From Patiria pectinifera (taxonomy: Eukaryota; Echinodermata; Asteroidea; Valvatida; Asterinidae), in the NCBI GenBank assembly GCA_029964075.1, contig CM057149.1:30642197-30706196 (forward strand): a stretch of DNA of 64,000 nt, read 5' to 3'. Positions 1 to 10,173 of the stretch are shown here, one piece after another (position 1 is the stretch's first letter; each line of letters starts with the position of its first letter). The translations under genes were made by a program, and so were the position numbers. The notes beneath the pieces were generated by a model. It saw only the letters and a program-made list of their open reading frames with translations, searched no databases and was not told where the DNA came from.

Positions 1-189
1 TCTGTAGTGGTTGGACGGTATCCAGAAGGAGGAAATGTCCCCAAAAGGTGGGCCGGTGCGATTTTTAAGCTCCGGCAGGAGCTTCTACATCTCACTTGGT
101 CGGATGGTCCGTCTGTCTGTCCCGAAAATTGACCAAAATATGGTTTTCCGTATGTACCATCGGGGTTGCATTTTTCGCCATAGCATAAA

Positions 190-1240
190 TTATTGTGCAC
201 TCGCACTTACTATGCTTTCATCAGTGTACGTACAAAACGCAGTGCCAGTATTTGTTCTTCCTTTCATTTACACGTTAGCGAGTCTAGCCATAACGGCGCA
301 AGATTCGGCGGTGCAACGGCATGAAACAAGCCGGATGCGCGTGAGTATGTTTTTTTTTTTAAAGACCGGCTTATTAAAAAAACGCGAAAATCCGCGAATA
401 CGCGAACAAGTGTCATGCCTTATCTCAATAGTACCACCCCCCCCCATTTTAAAAAGGATGCCATTCCTCTGAAAGGGTGAGTTGGCGGTAGCTCCACATC
501 TGATTTTTTTTCTCAGGAATATATATTTGTATTATGAAAGGTGGGCACATTTTTTTTTCATGATGCGCATAATGAGTCCCCCATTATAGCAATGGCTGCC
601 ACATCCCTAGGAGGGATATTTTGGTATGGCCGGTCCACATAACATTCTCCGCATGAATATAAACGTCTGTGCAAAGTTTCACGTTTAATGGAAAATTTCA
701 CATTCCCCCACCCCACACATATCCGCTGAACTATTCCACTCACCCGACGCTTGATTTGTTCGATTCCCAAGACTTGACATTTCAAGTAGTTTATTTGCTG
801 TGCCGTTGTTGTTGAAAGGACTTCAAATTTCAAAATTTCTCAAGTCATATTGCGTTGAATCATTCCCCATTCATATAACAACGACCTTCTTCGGGGTTCG
901 ATCTTATTAGTCGTAGAACGCTAGCCAAAAGCGAGTAAAAACAGCGGCGGGCTAGTCCGTCAAAATTAGTAGAACGCCTGGCGAGTCAATATTATTAAAA
1001 TAAGGCACGGTTGTTGTTAGCGAATCCGCTGATTTTCGCGATTATTAATAAGCCGGACTTTGAAAAAAAAACACCACCATAATCTGATACTGACGCGCAT
1101 TCGCTTGTTTCATGCCGTTGCACCGCCGAATCTTGCGCCGAGATCGCTGGCGTATAAATAAAAGGAAGAACATGGACTGGCACTGCGTTTTGTATAGGTA
1201 CATATTAAAAACATTAAAAAGTACAGGACACAGACTGCGC
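190..1240. repeat. Imperfect inverted repeat pair (arms about 190-430 and 1000-1240)
   Basis: The left arm and the reverse complement of the right arm share a long run of matching sequence, including the stretch around the cggcttatt / aataagccg motif, the gcgcaagattcgg / ccgaatcttgcgc motif and a match to the gtgccag/ctggcac pair. The arms are diverged by small indels. The roughly 570 bp between them contains the left copy of another local repeat (450-860). The layout suggests a foldback or palindromic mobile element remnant. No transposase is seen and no target duplication was resolved. Short reading frames here overlap the repeats and look non-coding. Confidence 0.55.
450..860. repeat. Local duplicate, copy 1 (partner at 2178-2631)
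   Basis: This stretch starts near ggatgccattcctct and runs to catattgcgttgaatcattc. It recurs at 2178-2631 with about 90% visible identity. It contains the undisrupted site (846-856) at which the Penelope-like element inserted in the partner copy. I see no gene in it. Confidence 0.75.
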
Positions 1241-2172
1241 ACGTATTCTCCACCATATCGTCTGGCCTTTGTTATGATTAAGCGTGTCGCCTAATGGCGC
1301 GCTCTATTTACTCTGGAAATTAGCCAGGTATGAATGCAGTACCGCACGTACGGCGCTCGTTGAAGAACCATTGCCTTCGGACTTTGTAAATTGGACTCGA
1401 TTTTTACATTAGAAAAATGTCAAGAAAACATCAGTGGAGAAAGAAGATTTCTGCGACTTAATTCACAAAAACTAGCTTGAGAATGGCAGAAAATGAAAAC
1501 GTGATGTGAAAACATCTATTCTAATACCATTAATTTTTTTAAAAACAATTTTTTAATTTTTTGTTTAAAGTTGATTTAATATATTAAAACAATTTGTTTA
1601 CCAACAACGTTAATCAGTTTTTATTTGTTTTGATTCAATTTATTAGATATGTTTGTTGAGATCACCGACAAGATTGCCTCAGGATAATGTTTCACATGCA
1701 TGTGCGCATTGCTGTTTATGACATTCTGGTGCAAAAAACACCTTAACAATTCTGCTGCGGACTGGTGAAAAGGCTCGCGGGCTAGATAAGAGGCTGGTTT
1801 GCTAGTCCGGCTGGCTAGTGGCTAGGTCGAACCCTGCCTTCATTCGACTTTTTAAAAACGCGTGGGCGAAAAGAAAACACGTTTACAGCACGGTACAGCT
1901 CTTGTAATTTCCGATTGACATCGCTGTTCCGTATTTCCCCTGACGATTAGTTGCCATGGCCTTCAAACCCCTGCTTTTCTTGTTACCATCAGACCCATTT
2001 CTGTATTAAACTAGTGCGGGAAGATTACGGTCTTTCCGAGTCGGTTGTAGTTTCGTTGAAGTGAACATTTTCAATTAAAGCTTACATGAATGACAGCGGA
2101 TGACAAACATCGCAAGTGCACAGTTGGTTTTCGCAAAATAAAGAGGAGGATAAGTAATCTTCGTGCTGGCAA
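841..2172. repeat. Receptor-upstream block, copy 1 (no receptor attached)
   Basis: Non-coding sequence repeated at 5575-6840 and, for its right part from about 1429, at 9119-9870. Copies 2 and 3 are each followed directly by a receptor gene. This copy instead runs into the duplicate that carries the Penelope-like element. Either the receptor was lost here or the duplication did not include it. The AT-rich middle (1500-1660) has no coding potential. Confidence 0.75.
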
Positions 2173-2177
2173 CAGTA

Positions 2178-2631
2178 ACAAGGATGCCATTCCTCTTAAA
2201 GGGTGAGTTGACGGTGGCTCCACATCTGATTTTTTTTCTCAGGAATATTTGTATGTGAAGTTTAATGTATTTTTGAAAGGTGGGCACAATTTTTTTTCAC
2301 GATGCGCATAATGAGTCCCCCATTATAGCAATGACTGCCACACCCCTAGGAGGGAGATTTAGATATGGCCGGTCTAAATAACATTCTCCGCATGAATATA
2401 AACGTCTGTGCAAAGTTTCACGCTTTTATGGAAGATTTCACATCCCCCCCCCCACATATCCGCTGAACTATTCCACTCACCCGACGCTTGATTTGTTCGA
2501 TTCCCTAGACTTGACATTTCAAGTCGTTTAGTTGCTGTGCCGTTTGTTGCAAGGAGGGGGCCCAAACATTGCCTTAAGCATTCACAGTGAAAGGACTTCA
2601 AATTTCAAAATTTCTCAAGTCATATTGCGTT
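2178..2631. repeat. Local duplicate, copy 2, interrupted at its right end by a Penelope-like element
   Basis: Matches 450-860 and breaks off at 2631, directly after catattgcgtt. The continuation (gaatcattcccc) is found after 5585. That defines the Penelope-like insertion. Confidence 0.8.
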
Positions 2632-2634
2632 ATT

Positions 2635-2721
2635 AAAATAAAGAAAGGTTTGCGGAAACACCATGTACGAATAATTTCTCAACTAAGAGAATGGTTCTGA
2701 AAAGAACCAGAGGTATAAACT
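2635..2721. repeat. Penelope-like element, left inverted terminal arm
   Basis: Reverse complement of 5457-5542 with almost no mismatches. It includes the ggttctgaaaagaacc hairpin, which is also seen in relics at 57.5 and 61.7 kb. Confidence 0.85.
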
Positions 2722-5149
2722 TAACCTTCCTCAAGCGATGCCGCGACTCTAAGATAACCCCTGCCGGCCTGCGTATCCGCGATCCCATACGCAATAACCG
2801 GTCGGATGACATCCTCCGGAGAGCCAGCTCCGCCCTCATCCGAGAACGCATCTCCTTCACCAGACTACAACTCGCCATCCTCGACCAGCAGATCACCGAC
2901 ACGGAAGAGGATCTCCGCTCCACCTTGGAACCAGTCCACTTCGACAGGATTTGTTCTCTCACTACTTCTTCTAGCCAGTTTGTGTTCTCCAACACTCGTA
3001 AGAAACAACTTAGGAAATTCTACCACCTGGAACGCAAGGAACGGAATACTCCGACTCCTTTCAACCGTAACCGTAGCCCGCCAACTGGATCTCCTATATC
3101 CTGGCGTCGTCCATCTCGCCTACATAGCCCGCCAACTGGATCTCCTATATCCTGGCGTCAGTCTTCTCGCCCGCGTAACCTGCCATCTGGATCTCCTATA
3201 TCCTGGCGCCATCCACCTCATCTGCGTAGTCTAGACACCTTCACCAAGCATACTGTAGTCAACCTCAGCAGCCGACAGCTGAACAGTACAGAAACGAAAG
3301 TTCTGTCCCTTGGCATGAACTTTGCTGTTCCTCCAAGGTCCGTACCCATCGAGAGCATCATCCAGTCGACGGAGCCAGCCCTCAGACACCTCACCAAGAC
3401 AGCAGCCAACGACGTCCGCATCAAGATGAATGAAGTCCTCCGCAAGGCTCGCCCAGCTAAACCTAATTTGACCAAAACAGAGCGGTTCGCTGTCAGTGAC
3501 CTTCGCCAAGACAACTCCATCCACATCCTCACAGCGGACAAGGGCAACGCCACCGTCGTCATGGACAGGGAGGACTACAGCAACAAGGTAAAAGACATAC
3601 TTTCTTCTGGTTCATACCGCCCACTCCCCAAGAACCCCATCCCCGCCATCGAGAAGCGAGTCGCCAGCCAACTTCTCCTCTTGCATCGAGCAGATGCATT
3701 ATCCACCCCCCCCTCTACAGACGACTCAGACCCTCCAGTTCGATCTGTCCCAGGTTCTTTGGTCAACCGAAGATTCACAAACCTGAGATCCCTCTGCGCC
3801 CCATAGTTGCCTCTCGAGGTTCCCCCACCTACAACACAGCCCAACACTTAGCCAAAATCCTCAGACCCTTAATTGGTGGGTCACACACAACACCATGTGT
3901 CCAACTCTTCCCAGTTTGTCAGCGTCACCAGAAACCTCACTGTCCAACCCACTGACTTGCTGGTCAGTTTTGACGTCGTCTCACTCTTCACCAATGTTCC
4001 CACAGGCGAGGCCTGCAAACTAGCTAAGGAAATACTTGAACATGATACCACTCTTGCTGAACGCACAGACCTATCCCCCGACCAAATTCATGATTTGTTA
4101 CTAACATGTATTTCTTCCAGTTGTTTTCAGTGGCAAGGCAAGTTCTACGAGCAAACGGCTGGGACCTCCATGGGATCTCCTTCATCCCCGGTCCTAGCCG
4201 ACATCTTCATGGAGGAGTTCGAGTCTTCCTCCCTCCTCACAGCGGATCTCCGGCCGAGCCTGTGGCTACGCTACGTTGATTACATCTTCGTAGTGTGGCC
4301 AGATGGCCCAGACACACTCCAAGACTTTCTCCAGTACCTCAACAAGCAACACACCAGCATCAGCTTCACCGTGGAACAAGAACAGCACGGCACCATTCCT
4401 TTCCTGGACGTCAAGATCTCCATGCAGGAATCCGGATGGCACCCTGGGACATAGCGTCTACAGGAAACCAACCCACACCGACCGCTATCTCCACAAGCGG
4501 TCGTTTCATCACCCCAGCATCAAGTCATCGGTCAACCGCACCCTAGTACAGAGAGCTTTTGAGGTCTGCGACCAAGACAACCTCAAGCGAGAACTCAAGC
4601 ACATCCAGACGTCACTACAACGGAACGGCTACAAACCCAACCGCATCAAGATCAGCAAACCTGACCAACAACGGTCCTTCCACTGTATCTTCCTCAGTCA
4701 CTCTTCATTACATAGGTCCAGCTTCTCATCATCTGCAACACATCCTCCGACAAGCCGGCGTCAAGGTGTACCACTCATCTGGCAACAAGCTCCAAGGCAG
4801 CCTCCATACTCACAAGGACAAGCAGGACTCCTCTTCCAAGCCGGAAGTCTACCACATTCCATGTGAATGCGGCAAAGTATACATCGGCGAAACCGGTCGG
4901 AACCTTCCCACTAGGCTCAAGGAACACAGAGCACATGGACGGCGAGGGGACTTTGACAAATCGGCCATTGTCAAACATTCCCACATCAACGACCACAAAG
5001 TTTATTGGGATGCGGCCGAACTCATCGCACCGATCCAGTTCTGGCATCCAAGACGCATAGGGAAGCCATCGAGATCCGCAAGCACAACACAGTTCCGCAA
5101 GACATCGGGTTTCACCCAACGACATCTGGCTCCCACTTCTCCAGACTGA
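2691..5149 (+). pseudogene. Penelope-like RT + GIY-YIG polyprotein, broken
   Basis: The protein would copy element RNA into DNA and nick the target. The N-terminal part is open from 2691 to 3806 and contains the segment ending in LTADKGNATVVMD, typical of Penelope reverse transcriptases. The core follows at 3873-4454, with LVSFDVVSLFTNVP and GTSMGSPSSPVLADIF. The polymerase active-site motif reads YVDYIF instead of YVDDIF, so one catalytic aspartate is lost. The GIY-YIG endonuclease lies near 4840-4930 (CECGKVYIGETGR followed by a KEHR motif). The frame shifts at about 3705 (in a C8 tract), 3870, 4445, 4670 and 5040. An internal 17-residue tandem repeat at 3072-3228 is unusual. It is not a functional gene. 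Confidence 0.88.
3072..3228 (+). repeat. 51-bp tandem repeat, three copies, inside the Penelope-like ORF
   Basis: Three units share ctggatctcctatatcctgg, which encodes the repeated SGSPISW or TGSPISW motif. The period is a multiple of three, so the frame is kept. The core resembles the 3' tail repeat at 5146-5262, which also carries ggtctcctatacccta. Confidence 0.8.
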
Positions 5150-5262
5150 TGGGTCTCCTATACCCTAGGTCCTCAGCTACCACCTTAGACTGATGGGTCT
5201 CTTATACCCTAGGTCCTCAGCTACCACCTTAGACTGATGGGTCTCCTGTACCCTAGGTCCTC
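5146..5262 (+). repeat. 44-bp tandem repeat tail of the Penelope-like element
   Basis: Three units begin gactgatgggtctc and contain ccctaggtcctc; the third is cut short. They follow directly on the end of the endonuclease reading frame. Confidence 0.85.
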
Positions 5263-5404
5263 CCTCTACTGACACTGCAACCCTACTGTTCCACTTCAGT
5301 GGGCACCAAGCTTTCTCTAGGATCCCGTCCACTTGGCATCCTCACAGGATGCAACTCCACACTTCATTGATTTCGCCTTTTGCTACTTAAGTATTCTCTT
5401 TCTT

Positions 5405-5455
5405 AGAGATAAGGCACTCTCCTGAAGACGGTCAGAGCATACTGACCGGAACGTC
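5405..5455 (+). ncRNA. Hammerhead-ribozyme-like motif in the Penelope-like element
   Basis: The core reads ctgaaga (5422-5428), then a 7-bp stem cggtcag/ctgaccg with an agcata loop (5429-5448), then gaa (5449-5451). This is the arrangement of the conserved hammerhead core (CUGANGA, stem II, GAA). A short stem I can be drawn from agag (5405-5408) and ctct (5417-5420). No convincing stem III partner is visible. Penelope-like elements are known to carry hammerhead motifs in their terminal repeats, which supports the reading. Activity is unknown. Confidence 0.5.
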
Positions 5456-5456
5456 G

Positions 5457-5542
5457 AGTTTATACCTCTGGTTCTTTTCAGAACCATTCTCTTAGTTGAG
5501 AAATTATTCGTACATGGTGTTTCCGCAAATCTTTCTTTATTT
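5457..5542. repeat. Penelope-like element, right inverted terminal arm
   Basis: Reverse complement of 2635-2721. It begins with agtttatacctctgg and ends with ctttctttattt. Confidence 0.85.
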
Positions 5543-5574
5543 AGTATCTCCACCATGCAAAGCCTCAAATCTTA

Positions 5575-6840
5575 CATATTGCGTTGAATCATTCCCCATT
5601 CATATAACAACGACCTTCTTTGGGGTTCGATCTTATTTGTCGTAGCACGCTAGCCCAAAACGAATAAAAACAGCGGCGGGCTAGTCCATCAAAATCGTTA
5701 TTAGTAGAACGCCTGGCGAGTCAATATTATTAAAATAAGGCATGGTTATTGTTTAACGAATCCGCGGATTTCCGCGACTATTAATAAGCCGGACTTTGAA
5801 AAAAACACCACAATAATCTGATACTGACGCGCATTCGCTTGTTTCATGCCGTTGCATCGCCGAATCTTGCGCCGAGATCGCTCGCGTATAAATAAAAGGA
5901 AGAACATGGACTAGCACTGCGTTTTGCATAGGTACATATTAAAAGCATTAAAAAGTACAGGACACAGACTGCGCACGTATTCTCCACCATATCGTCTGGC
6001 CTTTTTTTATGATTAAGCGTGTCGCCAAATGGCGCGCTCTATTTACTCTGGAAATTAGCCAGGGATGAATGCAGTACCGCACGTACGGCGCTCGTTGAAG
6101 AACCATTGCCTACGGACATCAGTGGAGAAAGAAGATTTCTGCGACTTAATTCACATAGACTAGCTTGAGAATGGCAGAAAATGAAAACGTGATGTGAAAA
6201 CATCTATTCTAATATCATTAATTTTTTTAAAACTAATTATTAAATTTTTTGTTTAAATTGATTTAATATATTAAAATAATTTGTTTACCAACAACGTTAA
6301 TCAGTGTTTATTTGTTTTGATTCAATTTATTAGATATGTTTGTTGAGAACACCGACAAGATTGCCTCAGGATAAAGTTATACATGCATTTGCACATTGCT
6401 GTTTATGACATTCTGGTGCAAAAAAAGAAAAAAAGAAAACACCTAAAAAATCTACTGCGGACAAGCGAAAAGGCCCACGGGCTAGATATTAGAGGCTGGT
6501 TCACTAGTCCGGCTGACTAGTGGCTAGGTCGAACCCTGCCTTCATTCGACTTTTTAAAATCGCGTGGGTGAAAAGAAAATAGGTTTACAGCACGTTACAG
6601 CTCTTGTCATTTCCGATTGACATCGCTGTTCCGTATTTCCCCTGACGATTAGTTGGCATGGACTTCAAATCCCTGCTTTTCTTGTTACCATCAGACCCAT
6701 TTCTGTATTAAACTAGTGCGGGAAGATTACGGTCTTTCCGAGTCGGTTGGTACATAGTTTTGTTGAAGTGAACATTTTCAATTAAAGCTTACATGAATGA
6801 CAGCGGACAAACATCGCAAGTGCATAGTTGGTTCTCGTAA
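5575..6840. repeat. Receptor-upstream block, copy 2
   Basis: Continues the paralogous sequence after the Penelope insertion. It matches 846-2172 with small indels, for example loss of about 50 bp near 6117 relative to copy 1. It ends about 300 bp upstream of the first receptor gene. No coding sequence is seen. Confidence 0.8.
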
Positions 6841-7014
6841 AATACTTTTACGTGATGTGCATTAAGTACAAAATAAAAGACTCAGAAAGGATCAAATGGC
6901 GACACAATTCTTTAACTGAATTTGCAGGGAGGAAATAACGTGTAAATGTCAAAAGCCGCTCCGTGACAGCGCTTAATTTGCTGCAAATTTACTTCCAGGT
7001 ACGAATAAGGCGCG

Positions 7015-7021
7015 TATAAAA
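7015..7021 (+). promoter_or_regulatory. TATA box of receptor 1
   Basis: tataaaa lies about 130 bp upstream of the ATG at 7147 and is conserved at the equivalent place before receptor 2. A second TATA-like run at 7105-7114 is not conserved in receptor 2, so this upstream one is the better candidate. Confidence 0.55.
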
Positions 7022-7146
7022 CATCCAACCAGCGGGTCGACCACTAATTAGGCACGTGAATCCACGCTGTTTCCAGTGCTGAAGCAAAAGACAACAGATT
7101 AAGGGTATATATATTTTCTGCGGGAGTCGCCGAGACACACATAAAA

Positions 7147-8301
7147 ATGGAGACTCTTGCACCTAATAGCAACGGTACTGATGCGGTTGATGCGGAGAAT
7201 GATTCCGTGGACAATGGTGATACTTTCATGATATTTGAGGTGGTGTGCAAGTTCGCCATGATTTTTTTGGGTGTTCCCGGTAACTGCCTCATCCTACGTG
7301 TGTACCACGCCAAGCGTCGCCGGACGACCACCCACATCTTCATCATGGCGCTGGCCTGGGCCGATATCTTGGCATGCTTACTGTCAATACTCACGGCGGC
7401 TTCGCGGGTCATGATGCTGGCCGGGACACCGATGCCTCGAGCTGTGGACAACGCGATCGTCTACATCAAAGCCGTTCCGCTTACTGTTTCGCTTTTTATC
7501 ACGGTCATGATCGCCATCGATCGTTACGACTGCACGTGCCGTTCTCTTCGACGCGTCCTAAACCAGAGGCGCGCCAAGATGGCAGTACTATGTTCCCTGG
7601 TCTTCTCCGTCTTAGTTAGCATCCCCTTTGTCCTGGGCTATGTCTATCCCTACAGCTTGGTCATCCAGAAAACAGGGATTGCAACCCAGTACCTAACTTT
7701 CTTCATGGCGGTCAGCTCAGTGACATTTTGTTATGGCAACGTGTACTGGAAAATCAACCAACACGTTCGAGTTGGAGTGGGCGACAACGGCACCAACATC
7801 GGTTCGAGAAATGCCACAAAGGCGCCTCCTTCGAACAGTACCAGCGAAACCATGTCCGCAGCGATTGTTCTCCGGACACAGACGGTAAATGTAGCCGACC
7901 GTAGTCTGCTTGGAGAGAGCAGTGGTGGAGCGGCCTCATCATCTACACCGGCACTTGACGCCTGGCAATCCCGAGAGACAGCGGACGCAGCAGTACCGCC
8001 AGGGCGTCAGTTGGCAGGGGGACGCAGCTTGAACGCCAACCTGCAGCGTAAGACCACAAGAATGCTCTTCATCACCAGTGTGGTGTTCCTGCTGACCTGG
8101 CTGCCGTATTGGATCTATTTGGCAGTCTATATGGCGGCTCTCTCGGGCGCACAGATAGACCCCGCGGTTTTCAATGTGTTCCTTTATCTCATGTACACAG
8201 TGTACGTCAATAACGTCGTTAACCCGTTCATTTACGGCCTCGCTAACAGCCGATTCCGGAAAGATTGTCAGGACGTAATTTGCAAGCTGAAACGTTGTTG
8301 A
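7147..8301 (+). CDS. Class A (rhodopsin-like) GPCR, orphan, receptor 1
   Basis: A 384-residue, uninterrupted seven-helix receptor of the plasma membrane; ligand unknown. The N-terminus is short, with an NGT glycosylation site (residues 9-11). Approximate helices are TM1 28-52 (GN at 45-46), TM2 63-86 (D73), TM3 100-125 followed by DRYDC (125-129), TM4 145-166, TM5 179-203, TM6 302-330 (LTWLP at 316-320) and TM7 343-365 (NPFIY at 359-363). The third intracellular loop is about 100 residues and Ser/Thr rich. The tail is short and ends in KLKRC. The usual cysteine at the extracellular end of TM3 and its partner in loop 2 are both absent. The start is the first Met and agrees with receptor 2. The G-protein-coupling motifs look intact, so I expect a working receptor. 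Confidence 0.92.
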   Translation: METLAPNSNGTDAVDAENDSVDNGDTFMIFEVVCKFAMIFLGVPGNCLILRVYHAKRRRTTTHIFIMALAWADILACLLSILTAASRVMMLAGTPMPRAVDNAIVYIKAVPLTVSLFITVMIAIDRYDCTCRSLRRVLNQRRAKMAVLCSLVFSVLVSIPFVLGYVYPYSLVIQKTGIATQYLTFFMAVSSVTFCYGNVYWKINQHVRVGVGDNGTNIGSRNATKAPPSNSTSETMSAAIVLRTQTVNVADRSLLGESSGGAASSSTPALDAWQSRETADAAVPPGRQLAGGRSLNANLQRKTTRMLFITSVVFLLTWLPYWIYLAVYMAALSGAQIDPAVFNVFLYLMYTVYVNNVVNPFIYGLANSRFRKDCQDVICKLKRC

Positions 8302-8567
8302 GTTTTGCTTAACTTGAGGATTGTATTTATTATCTGCAAGGTAATGTAGAACAGTGTAACTGAATGACTTTCAAATTTTAGTTATTGTCGAACATCTAAT
8401 AAGCCCCCAATCATCAGATATCAACGCATTACTTATACATTGGCCTAAAACATGACGCCGAGAAAAACCCTGTGTTCGACAGATTGCATACCAGAGGCAC
8501 GCAGACGCCGAACATGGTACACGTGCTTGGCATTCACGCCGGACTATATTACAAGAGAAAATAGAGG
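8302..8567. other. 3' flank of receptor 1
   Basis: The first 150 bp match the 3' flank of receptor 2 (11335-11480) and probably contain the 3' UTR. After that I see no gene. Confidence 0.5.
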
Positions 8568-8745
8568 GCTGTCTGTCCCAAAAATTGACCAAAATATGGT
8601 TTTCCATAATGCCATCGCGGGGTTGCATTTTTTCCCCAGCGCTCATTGTGCAATGTGCAATCGCACTTGTTATGCTTTCACGTACCTTTATAAAACGCAG
8701 TGCCAGTGTTTGTTCTTCTTAATATACGCAAGCCATAACATAGTC
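8568..8745. repeat. Dispersed repeat, second copy of the 108-270 sequence
   Basis: Shares tgtctgtccc and aaaattgaccaaaatatgg with 110-150 and then aaaacgcagtgccagt with the left-end repeat. It continues the left arm of the inverted pair at 190-1240 and is probably a third partial copy of the same element. Confidence 0.6.
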
Positions 8746-9059
8746 TGGTTCCCTACGGTCCCCATTGTCCATCGGACTTCAAATATGGGGACAGTTAGCT
8801 AGCGGTGAATCTTGCATACATATGCAACTGATATGCATGACGTGTACAGGTCTAAATCCCGCCTTCTGAATTGAAAATCACAACGGTAACGTTTGCCCGA
8901 GCGTGAGTGAGCTATGGATGAGATCCCTGGTTCGAATCCACGTCGTCGCTGCTCATTTTCATCGACTGTTTTTCTTCTCTGAATTTATCGTTGAGATAAT
9001 TTTCTTTCAAGGGAAAACAAGAGAACGAGAACCTAAGGTGTCTTGCAACGATTCAAAGG
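8746..9059. other. Gene-free interval with an isolated B-box-like motif
   Basis: No gene is seen. ggttcgaatcc near 8931 fits a polymerase III B box. No matching A box or cloverleaf surrounds it, so at most it is a fragment of a tRNA-derived SINE. Confidence 0.35.
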
Positions 9060-9870
9060 AAAACTTAATTATGCATGACTTTGGAGCACAGAAAAATGTC
9101 AGAAAAATGTCTGGAAAACATCAGTGGAGAGAGAAGATTTCTGCGACTTAATTCACACAGACTAGCTTGAGAATGGCACAGAAATGAAAACGTGATGTGA
9201 AAACATCTGTTCTTAGACTAATACCATTAATTCTTTTAAAAAAATAATTATTTGATTTTTTTTAAGTTGATTTAATATATTAATAAATAATTTGTTTACC
9301 AACAACGTTAATCAGTTTGTATCTGTTTTAATTTAATTTATTAGATATGTTTGTTGAGAACACCGACAAGATTGCCTCAGGATAATGTTTCACATGCATG
9401 TGCACATTGCTGTTTATGACATTCTGGTGCAAAAAAACCCTAAAAATTCTGCTGCGGACTAGTGAAAAGGCTCGCAGGCTAGGTAAGAGGCTGGTTCACT
9501 AGTCCGCCTGGCTCGGTCTGGTCGAAGCCTGCCTTCATTCGACTTTTTAAAAACGCGTGGGCGAAAAGAAAATAGGTTTACAGCACGGTACAGTTCTTGT
9601 CATTTCCGATTGACATCGCTGTTCCGTATTTCCCCTGACGATTAGTTGGCATGGCCTTCAAGCCCCTGCTTTTCTTGTTACCATCAGACCCATTTCTGTA
9701 TTAAACTAGTGCGGGAAGATTACGGTCTTTCCGAGACGGTTGCAGTTTCGTTGAAGTGAACATTTTCAATTAAAGCTTACATGAATGACAGCGGACAAAC
9801 ATCGCAAGTGCATAGTTGGTTCTCGTAAAAAGAGGAGGATAAGTAATCTTTGCGCTGGCAGGTTTTACGT
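9060..9870. repeat. Receptor-upstream block, copy 3
   Basis: Matches copies 1 and 2 from about 1429 and 6117 onwards. It leads into the promoter region of receptor 2. Confidence 0.8.
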
Positions 9871-10042
9871 GATGTGCATTAAGCACAAAAAAAAAACACT
9901 CAGAAAGGATCAAATGGCGACACAATTCTTTAACTGAATTTGCGTGAATTTGCAGGGAGGAAATTACGTGTAAATGTCAAAAGTCGCTCCGTGACAGCGC
10001 TAAATTTGCAGCAAAATGTATTTCAGGTACAAGTAAGGCGTG

Positions 10043-10049
10043 TATAAAA
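10043..10049 (+). promoter_or_regulatory. TATA box of receptor 2
   Basis: tataaaa lies about 130 bp before the ATG, in the same context as for receptor 1. Confidence 0.55.
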
Positions 10050-10173
10050 CACCAAACCAGGGGGGTCGACCACTAATTAGGCACGTGTATCCGCGCTGTT
10101 TCCATCGCTGAAGCAAGAGACAACGGATTTAAGGATATACCTTCTGTAAGGAGTCGCGGAGACACACGTAAAA

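Larger units (their letters stand above)
2632..5574 (+). mobile_element. Penelope-like retroelement, inactive, with 11-bp target duplication
   Basis: About 2.9 kb flanked by catattgcgtt at 2621-2631 and again at 5575-5585. The same site is uninterrupted at 846-856 in the paralogous block, so the insertion limits are well supported. The element encodes a Penelope-type reverse transcriptase followed by a GIY-YIG endonuclease on the + strand. It is bounded by inverted arms of about 85 bp (2635-2721 and 5457-5542). A short tandem tail (5146-5262) and a hammerhead-like motif (5405-5455) lie in the 3' part. The right end carries about 32 bp beyond the inverted arm. Multiple frameshifts and a changed catalytic residue make it non-autonomous. 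Confidence 0.9.

Noticed and set aside
4303..4866. Several overlapping frames in the Penelope region as separate genes
   Set aside because: They are pieces of one broken reading frame and its shadows.
8888..8950. SINE with B box
   Set aside because: Only the B-box-like motif is present; no A box, tail or target duplication was seen.
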